NCBI GenBank assembly: GCA_026168455.1
Contig: CM047427.1
Span: forward strand, 42,690,846 to 42,754,845
Length of the DNA stretch: 64,000 nt
From: Theocolax elegans
Taxonomy: Eukaryota > Arthropoda > Insecta > Hymenoptera > Cerocephalidae
Direction: 5' to 3'
Position 1 is the stretch's first letter. Each line of letters begins with the position of its first letter. Below, piece after piece: positions 56,289-64,000 of this stretch. The notes below the pieces were generated by a model that saw nothing but the letters and a program-made list of their open reading frames with translations, was not told the origin of the DNA and did not search any database. A program made the position numbers and the translations under genes.

Positions 56289-57093
56289 GAGGAGTGTGAG
56301 TTTTGTTGTTCCAGTGTAACGTTCCTTGGGTACAAATTGGACGAGGTCGGCTTGAGGCCTGATGAGGAACGAGTTGCTCCAGTGCTTAACTACTCTACTC
56401 CTCATAATGTCAAATAGCTGAGATCCTTTCTCGGGATGGTAGGCTGGTACTCTCGATTCAGTAATCGAGAAGCTGACATTAAAGCATCCCTTACCAAGTT
56501 GCTGCGTAAAGACCAGGCTTGGGATTGGGGCAGAGGAGCAGGAGAAGGCGTTTCGTCAGCTTAGAGTCGCGTTAGCTGAAGCGCCTGTATTAGCCCGTCC
56601 AGACTTTTCTAAGCCATTTACCGTTCAAAGTGACGCTAGTGACTTAGCAATAGGTGCGGTGTTGACGCAACTGGACGACGAGGGTTTCGAGCATCCGATT
56701 GTCTACGTCAGCCGATTATTAAATCGTGCTGAACGTAGTTACATGACAACGGAAAAAGAATGCTTGGCTCTCACATGGGCTATTACGAGATTGAGACCAT
56801 ACATTCAGGCCCATCCATTCACAGCTGTGACCGACCATAGTGCTCTCAAATGGCTCAACAATCTCAAAAAGCCGTCGGGTAAGTTGGCACGATGGATACT
56901 TGAAATGCAGCAATGGGACTTTGAAATAGTGCATAAGAAAGGAGCCTTGCACTATGTCTCGGACGCGCTTTCTCGTGCCGTCAACTCAGACCCCGACGAA
57001 GAAGAGATTGCCTCGTTCGAAGCAATCACAGACCCATGGTATATTGCTAGATTAAACGATGTACGCTCATGCCCTCAGAAATTTCCGGAGTAG
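56289..57093 (+). pseudogene. C2 RT thumb and RNase H
   Basis: Thumb motifs (VTFLGYKL-like, GWYSRFS) lie in broken frame to about 56650, with a TAG near 56415. The RNase H frame 56659-57093 is complete at its end: SRLLNRAERSYMTTEKECLAL, FTAVTDHSALKWL, WDFEIVHKKGALHYVSDALSR. This includes the piece deleted in C1. A TAG at 57091-57093 ends it before integrase. Confidence 0.85.
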
Positions 57094-57207
57094 AAAATTG
57101 AGGATGATATGTTATATCGTTTTACAAGTGATAAACTCTTGGACTCTGTAACAGAACGATAAGAAGGCTGGCGCCTTGTTCTACCCTTAGAGCAGAGGAA
57201 CCGAGTC

Positions 57208-58269
57208 TTGGTACATTCTCATTTCCACCCATCCAAGGGTGATATGGGAGACGAAAAGACTTATGAACGTGTTGCAAGAGACTATTATTGGCCAGGTATC
57301 TACCACGATACCCGCCAATTTGTTTTACAGTGTCTGATCTGTCAGAGCTATATGACGTCTCAAGCAGGTCCTCAAGGCTTCATGGGTAAACCGAACATTG
57401 AGAGACCCTGGGCTGTTGTGGCAGCAGACGTAATGGAGCTTCCACGTAGTAAAAGTCAATACAAATACATCATAGTATTTCAAGACTTATTTACAAGGTG
57501 GATAAAGCTCAAACCATTACGCACGGCGACCGGTAAGTCGGTGTCGAAAGCATTCGAGGAACTCGTAGTCTTCCGTTGGGAAACGCCAGATTTCCTAATA
57601 ACGGATAATGGGACTGAGTTCGTGAACGGCATCATATCGCGAATGCTGGAGGAGTACGGCATAAAACATGTCAGAACCCCTCCTTACCGACCACGAGCCA
57701 ACCCGGTGGAGAGAACAAATAGAACGTTGAAAACGATGATTGCGACGTTTGTGGATTCGGATCATCATGGGTGGGACACACACTTGCACGAATTTCGCCA
57801 TGCAATAAACACGGCAATGCAGTCAAGTACAAAAGTCTCACCCGTGTTCTTAAACTTCGGGCGTCATCCACAACCTGTAAAGAGTCTCCGCAGGGAAGTG
57901 GAAAAACAGGAATTTAAGATCCTGGACAATCCCGAAGTATGGCTAGATCGACTTAAAAGACTTGATGCTCTACGCGACTTAGTCAAGAAATAAATTGACG
58001 AGGAGCAAAGACGTCATAAATAGACCTACAACAGAAACAGACATATTGCCTCGTTTCAGGTAGGAGATCTACTCATGAGGAAGTACCGTACGCTTTCCCA
58101 TGGTGCGAAGGGCATATCTGCTAATCTGGCACCAAAGTATGACGGACCCTTCGAAGTTAAAGAAGTACTATCTCCAGTAATTCTGAGACTAGAAGAGTCT
58201 GGTCGGAAACGGACCGAGGTACATATATCTGATGTAAAAAGGTATGTACCACCTCGGGTCGTCAAGTAA
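57208..58269 (+). pseudogene. C2 integrase
   Basis: The frame 57208-57993 has the HHCC domain (HFHPSKGDMG, in which the second His is Asp, ... CLICQ), and DDE residues in AADVMELP, ITDNGTEF and NPVERTNR. It stops at TAA 57991-57993, where C1 has a Tyr codon; a second stop is near 58021. The end (58075-58269) holds the GPFEVKEVLSP GPY/F-like module. Confidence 0.88.
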
Positions 58270-58418
58270 AGCAGTAAGGGTTGCGTATCGGTTCGCATGA
58301 GAACAGTTATCGAAGGTTGGGCCTGGTAACTGTATGCCATGCATTGAGAGTGTGATATTTGAGAATATTTGTGTGCGAATGAATGGGCAATTCTCCCTTA
58401 TTCGTAATATATATTTTA

Positions 58419-60140
58419 ATTATGACTAATAAGCTTCTGTTTTATTTCAGCTCCCAGATAGACCCAAACGGCGAGTTGATCGCCCTGACGGAGCAGATGC
58501 TCCAACAAAGAGCGATCGAGCGCGATAAAGAAGGCAACCGCCGGTTTGAGAAGGAGGTGGCCAGAAATCGTCGTGCAGTATCGCCGGACGCCCGAGACCT
58601 GGAAGCAGGAGACGGCGTCACTCCATCTCCGCCTCAGCTCATACTGCTGGGGAGAAGCCCACCGACTTTGGAGACCACTGACGAGGTAACTCCGGTGTCT
58701 CTCGACTGTTTCGAGGTACCTGTAGATGACCCGCTCGCTGGATGTACCCAGCCGGTGCGGGTCATCGACCAGGTGCTAGTGGAGCTGGAAGTGGAGCTGC
58801 CTGCGGTATTAGTACCGGGGTCATCCGCCAACATCTACCCCGCAGAGTATGCAGAGGATCTGCGTGAGGCAGAACGGGAGCAACAGAAGACCATCGCCGC
58901 AAATCGCTCACGTCGCAAGGAGAAGAAATTTAGCGGCAACAGGCAATTGTCTATGGACGACTACGAATCTGGAGTCCCCGCCACACCCCGAGCAATGATT
59001 CGGCCGATCTCGGAAGCAGGGACACCTGTCGTAGGTCCATCACGAGCGGGGAAACTCGATGTTGGGGTCGAGTCTCTGCCCAAGCAGGCGAAGACTGGGT
59101 CATCTACATCCGGCCCGGTCATCACTAGGCGAATTGTCCTCCGACGATTGGTAGCAATACCATTCGATCGGTCGGTAGATCTCCCTAAAAAAGCCTGCTA
59201 CAATTGCTGGGCGAACGACCAGAGTCACCGGGAGTGTGCGATTTCGCAAAAGACATTCTGTTTTAATTGCGGACGCCGAGGGGTGACTGTGAGGGAGTGC
59301 CCCAGATGTTCGGAACTGCATGATATGTGGCTACGAGATCGAGGTTACTCCCCCTTCGCGCCATCTAACCCCGTGGCATCGGCCACTAAGGTCCCTGTCT
59401 CTCCACAGGCACCAAAGCGACCAATGCCACGGGCAGGTCCGAAGGAGTCGAAGAGGCGACGGGTGGAGACGCCCACCTGCAAGAAGGGTGCTAGGAAGGG
59501 CTCGTGTGTGAAGCCTTACAGCAATAAACCTTCCTATGCAGAAGTGGTGGTGGGTCGCCGTGTGGAAAAGGCGACTCGTCGCCAGGCCCCTGCATTTGGC
59601 TTAGATTGCACGGGGCCCTTCGATCAAGTGAAGGCAGCTCTAAGTGCGGTTGTCCAAGCCAAAGCGGACCAGAAGTCGAGGGAGTACAGAGAAAGCCTGA
59701 ACGCTCCCTCGACCAGCGACCAAGCAGCGGTACCAGAAAGGCAGGGACGCGAAGAGAGCGGGTCTCAGCCAGTCCCTGTCCAACGAGTCAGTGAAAAGGG
59801 TAGGACCAAGACCTCTGTGCCGAAACCTCGTGGGGAGCACTCGCAGAAGGCTCGGCCTAGCGACTTGCGACAGCCCACGCCGATGGAAGTTGACGCTACG
59901 AGGATGGCTGGGCCATCTCGTCAGCCGATACAAAGTCGGGAAATGGATCCAAACCCCGTACATCTTCGGAGGTATCGGCTTCTTCAGCTGGGTCGACAGC
60001 ACAATCCAGCAACGAGACGGACATTCTTAGGGAATGTCGCATGTTGCTGGAGACCGCTGCCAATCTCCCAGCTGATGTGGCACGAGACGTAGGACAGGAG
60101 GTGGTCCGTATCCTCAAGGACCGCATCCCTTCCCGCCACT
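58419..60140 (+). pseudogene. C2 ORF3, zinc-knuckle protein
   Basis: Same protein as C1 ORF3 with the acceptor-like tract in front, but the ATG of C1 18281 is ATA here (58458-58460); an ATG upstream at 58422 stays. Relative to C1 about 23 codons are missing near 58790 (the segment after LVELE). Knuckles are CYNCWANDQSHREC (the CX2CX4HX4C His position reads Gln, with His two residues later) and CFNCGRRGVTVREC. A one-base deletion near 59930 shifts the frame and replaces the C-terminus by unrelated sequence to 60092. A possible product would differ at both ends. Confidence 0.8.
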
Positions 60141-60237
60141 GATCGAAGAGAGAAGAGGACAGCGTGCGTTCGCGAATAGATTGTGCCTTCTTTCGACTCG
60201 GCCTTCCCGAGGGAAGTAGAGTCTGGGGGAGGGGCTT

Positions 60238-61100
60238 TGTGACGGAAATCGTCACACAACTATTCGCGGCAAATAAAGTATTTTAACTTCTTTTAAATGT
60301 AAGTCGTCGGAGTCTTTGGTATGTCAAGGCCAACCGACGACATTTGTTTACAAAGATTAAGTGTACAATTACGCGCGCAATAGTACGTAGCGATGAGAGC
60401 GCGAGAGTGTGTGTGTGTTTCCCACTCTCATCTCTTTTTCGGAAAATTAGGCAATTGCCTAGTCAGTACGTCCCGATCCGCCGCTCGAGGCGGTCAAACA
60501 AAGCCATCGGTTATTAACCCGGAACGTCCTCGCGAGGTGAACCGCGAGTGACCTGGTGTTTGACAAGGACGGGAAGTCAGTGAGTGAGTGTGGACGCGGT
60601 TCGCGGGACACTCGCCGCGGCATTGGGCCGCCTTTCACCACCGCAGCCGACGTCGGCCTCCGTTGCCCAGGAGGCCAAAGGGACAAGGATCGGCTGGGCC
60701 ATCCACGGGGCGCATTCCGGTAAGTTTTGCTTATATTACCGCGCGTCCCCCCTTCTTCGAGTGTATGAGTGTGTGAACTCGGGAGAGTATTCGGGTACGC
60801 CGGTACCCGAATAGCGGAGATCGGGGCCGAGTCAACCGCAGGCGAGTATCTCGATCCGGTTGACACCCGAGACTTCCGCCTGCGCGAAAGTTATATTGTC
60901 GCGGCCCACGGCCTGGATGGCCAATTGTTAATTAAATTGAATAAATGTTTTATTTATTTATATTTTAATTATTGTGTGTAGTGTTATTATTTCTATCCCC
61001 TCCCGCCGACATGTGCGCGGTATTGAGCAACGCGGCCCAACGGTTAATTTTAATTAATAAAATAATTAATTTCACCCGGGCACACGAATACCACGTCACA
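60238..61100 (+). repeat. 3' LTR of C2
   Basis: 863 bp, TGTGACGG...CGTCACA, preceded by polypurine tract 60225-60234. It is a more divergent LTR than those of C1 (e.g. around 60490-60560), but the initiator-like CTAGTCAGTACG, the GTAAGT donor-like motif (60720-60725) and the ends are kept. Confidence 0.93.
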
Positions 61101-64000
61101 ATATATATGTATGAGTGTATGAATTGTTAACGACGTCGAGATTTCTATATTACTTTTTATTGTTGTAGAGGACTCTCTTCGGGCTACTAGTGTTTTATAT
61201 ATAATTTTTAACAATATATTTTTCTGTCAAATTAATTATTTTTTAAAAAAATTTTAATTTGTTTATTTTGAGGTTTTAAAAAACATAGTATTATTATTGT
61301 TTTAATTGTTTCAATTAACTTTTTAAAGAACGTGGCTTTTTTTCTAGTGTGTTTGTACGTTTGGAGATAATATTGTTAACCCCAAGATGAAATAGTTGAC
61401 TCTACGCCTTTTTTGTTGGTAAGATTGTGTGTGTGTGTGTGTGTGTACCGTAGGATCTAAAATTTACTTAAAATGTATTATTTTTTATGTTAAAGAGTTT
61501 TCTTTTTCGCTGATTTGTTTTTTAGCCTTGAAAAGGGATGGTAATAAAAAACGGCCGAAACGTCGGCAAAATAAAAATTGTGTTCGTAGAGATCAATAAA
61601 GTCTTTATTTATGTAATAAATGGATCAAATTTATTCCAACACCAACGAAAATTTTACCTCCAAACACGTTTGAACCCAATACACAAATTGAATGGACATA
61701 TAAAATTGTAAATTCTTTAGCAACTAGTGGAGTATATTCTTAAAGAGATTTCCCTATTGAAAATTGAAAGTGGATTTCAGGACAGGTTTCAGGCTGGACT
61801 TTAGGCTGGATTTCAAACCGGATTAGCACGTATTCAGCCAGATTTCCCTTTTTGAAGGCTGAATGAAACGGGCTGCATTTCAGATAAGACACCGGATTTC
61901 AGGCCTTTTAATTATTAAAATGGATTGTTTACATAATTATATGTAGAAGAATGCAAGTTGATATTGGAAGATAATGATTCATATTTACACACTCATATTA
62001 GGCTAGGCTATGACTGTGAACCTTTGATATTTCTTCGATGAGAGTGAGAGTAATAGTGATTGATTGTTTGATTGATAAGTTTCATTGTGCTATAAGGGGT
62101 TAAACCCCAACAGCTCTAAAATAAAAAAGAAAGATACAAAGTGTAATACGTAGGTACTGTTACGTACGATTCGGGCCTAACTCGAATCGACGTACATCCA
62201 CGCGTTCCAAAATCGGTGCCAACGACCGCACCCGGAACCAACCGGTCATCGACACCTGCATCGATCCCATCAGCAAAAATCGCTCAGCATCAGCGCGAGC
62301 CACCTCATGATTCGCGACTGTTGCCAAGCAATTCTCACAAGCTTGCAAGTGACATATCAACAAAAGAACTATTAGGAAGGACCCCCGTGATTTACGCGAG
62401 CGCGGAACGACAGACATCGATAAGCCATCGAAGTGATCGGACGTGAGAATCGACACAACCTCCGGAACGATCGGTCACGTCTTGACCAACTTGGAGTTGC
62501 TTCAGTTCCGGAACCAGCAGACTCGAAAGCCTACGACCGACGCGGCGAACATTCAACACGTATCATAACACTACACTACTTTACGGCGGTTCTCTTCAAT
62601 TTGGGACAATAAATAATTAGTATCAAGGTATACCTCCGGTTTACTCAATACCGCTTGCCCGTCAAACGGCAGCAAACGATATTCCCGCGCCCACATCCGT
62701 TCCACGGTAAACTATCGTTACGTTCCTCATTTTATGAGAGGTCATACCTAACTTTACATAAACGGTGCGACTGACGCATACAAATGTTCCCGCCGACATG
62801 TGCGCGGTATTGAGCAACGCGGCCCAACGGTTAATTTTAATTAATAAAATAATTAATTTCACCCGGGCACACGAATACCACGTCACAATATATGTATGAG
62901 TGTATGAATTGTTAACGACGTCGAGATTTCTATATTACTTTTTATTGTTGTAGAGGACTCTCTTCGGGCTACTAGTGTTTTATATATAATTTTTAACAAT
63001 ATATTTTTCTGTCAAATTATATTTTTTTAAAAAATTTAATTTGTTTATTTGAGTTTTAAAAAACCTAGTATTATTATTGTTTTAATTGTTTCACTTAACG
63101 TTTTAAAGAATCGTGGCTTTTTTTCTAGTGTGTTTGTACGTTTGGAGATAATATTGTTAACCCCAAGATGAAATAGTTGACTCTACGCCTTTTTTTGTTG
63201 GTAAGATTGTGTGTGTGTGTGTGTGTACCGTAGGATCTAAAATTTACTTAAAATGTATTATTTTTTATGTTAAAGAGTTTTCTTTTTCGCTGATTTGTTT
63301 TTTAGCCTTGAAAAGGGATGGTAATAAAAAACGGCCGAAACGTCGGCAAAATAAAAATTGTGTTCGTAGAGATCAATAAAGTCTTTATTTATGTAATAAA
63401 TGGATCAAATTTATTCCAACACCAACGAAAATTTTACCTCCAAACACGTTTGAACCCAATACACAAATTGAATGGACATATAAAATTGTAAATTCTTTAG
63501 CAACTAGTGGAGTATATTCTTAAAGAGATTTCCCTATTGAAAATTGAAAGTGGATTTCAGGACAGGTTTCAGGCTGGACTTTAGGCTGGATTTCAAACCG
63601 GATTAGCACGTATTCAGCCAGATTTCCCTTTTTGAAGGCTGAATGAAACGGGCTGCATTTCAGATAAGACACCGGATTTCAGGCCTTTTAATTATTAAAA
63701 TGGATTGTTTACATAATTATATGTAGAAGAATGCAAGTTGATATTGGAAGATAATGATTTCATATTTACACACTCATATTAGGCTAGGCTATGACTGTGA
63801 ACCTTTGATATTTCTTCGATGAGAGTGAGAGTAATAGTGATTGATTGTTTGATTGATAAGTTTCATTGTGCTATAAGGGGTTAAACCCCAACAGCTCTAA
63901 AATAAAAAAGAAAGATACAAAGTGTAATACGTAGGTACTGTTACGTACGATTCGGGCCTAACTCGAATCGACGTACATCCACGCGTTCCAAAATCGGTGC
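61002..64000. repeat. Tandem duplication, period about 1787 bp
   Basis: Unit 1 is 61002-62788 and unit 2 runs from 62789 past the window end. Each unit begins with the last 99 bp of the C2 LTR (GCCGACATGTGCGCGG to CGTCACA), then AT-rich sequence, a (GT)n run (61427-61446; 63210-63226), a CCGAAACGTCGGC motif (61556; about 63338), a block with repeated GGATTTCA-like words (61780-61910), and GC-richer unassigned sequence (62160-62640). Differences are small indels and substitutions. No convincing ORF. Confidence 0.92.

Larger units (their letters stand above)
50301..61100 (+). mobile_element. C-family gypsy element C2, 5'-truncated
   Basis: From GGATATTCGTCGGG near 50300 it aligns with C1 from about 12632 on, so the 5' LTR, primer site, leader and about the first 60 gag codons are missing. 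It keeps gag, frameshift signal, pol, ORF3, polypurine tract and 3' LTR. Two internal tandem duplications are present: 950 bp in gag and 829 bp in RT. It has many stops. C2 retains RT and RNase H sequence deleted from C1, and C1 keeps parts deleted here. Confidence 0.93.

Noticed and set aside
62160..62886. Short ORFs on both strands in the terminal tandem repeat
   Set aside because: Low-complexity products without domains or a consistent frame between the two repeat units.

Overview
The window reads as a transposon-dense, AT-rich piece of an arthropod nuclear genome, most likely an insect; the style of its retroelements resembles hymenopteran ones, but that is an impression and not a test. 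There is no prokaryotic gene organisation. One recognisable host-type coding piece is present: an exon-like fragment of a WD40 protein that resembles the cytoplasmic dynein-2 intermediate chain WDR60/DYNC2I1 (6647-7286). Nearly all the rest is mobile elements, satellite DNA and TE-derived flanks. A 100-base N gap (49363-49462) shows this is a scaffold.

Layout. 1 to about 3165: a decayed Mag-type Ty3/gypsy element on the minus strand. 3637-6186: a second, more decayed minus-strand gypsy that has lost its reverse transcriptase. 7898-8472: a minus-strand solo LTR. 8797-21013: a complete-ended 12.2-kb gypsy-type element ('C1') with LTRs, a 4-bp target duplication AACT, a tRNA-Arg primer site, a 2.6-kb structured leader, broken gag and pol, an open extra ORF after pol and a polypurine tract. 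21566-25645: two broken non-LTR retrotransposons separated by a (TC)n run. 25662-37431: a nested structure in which a foldback MITE is split by a Helitron, itself split twice by TTAA-flanked Kolobok-like transposons. About 37490-48386, and again 49463-49792 after the gap: a 59-bp satellite with about 2.05-kb higher-order repeats. 50301-61100: a second copy of the C element ('C2'), 5'-truncated and carrying two internal tandem duplications. 61002-64000: a roughly 1.79-kb tandem duplication that includes the tail of the C2 LTR.

How the parts work together. In the C family, Gag (retrotransposon capsid plus CCHC knuckles) and Pol (protease, RT, RNase H, integrase) appear to be coupled by a textbook -1 frameshift signal, GGGAAAC followed by a GC-rich hairpin, in the correct phase in both copies. 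A third ORF after pol encodes another zinc-knuckle protein and has a splice acceptor just in front of it; a GTAAGT donor conserved in the LTRs could supply a spliced mRNA. The C1 leader holds an array of related hairpins, two of them arranged as three-way junctions, whose stems differ between copies by compensatory changes. This is the strongest candidate for an undescribed functional structure. All four gypsy copies carry RT lesions, so none looks autonomous. The best-preserved transposase is the 581-codon Kolobok-like ORF at 28072-29817.
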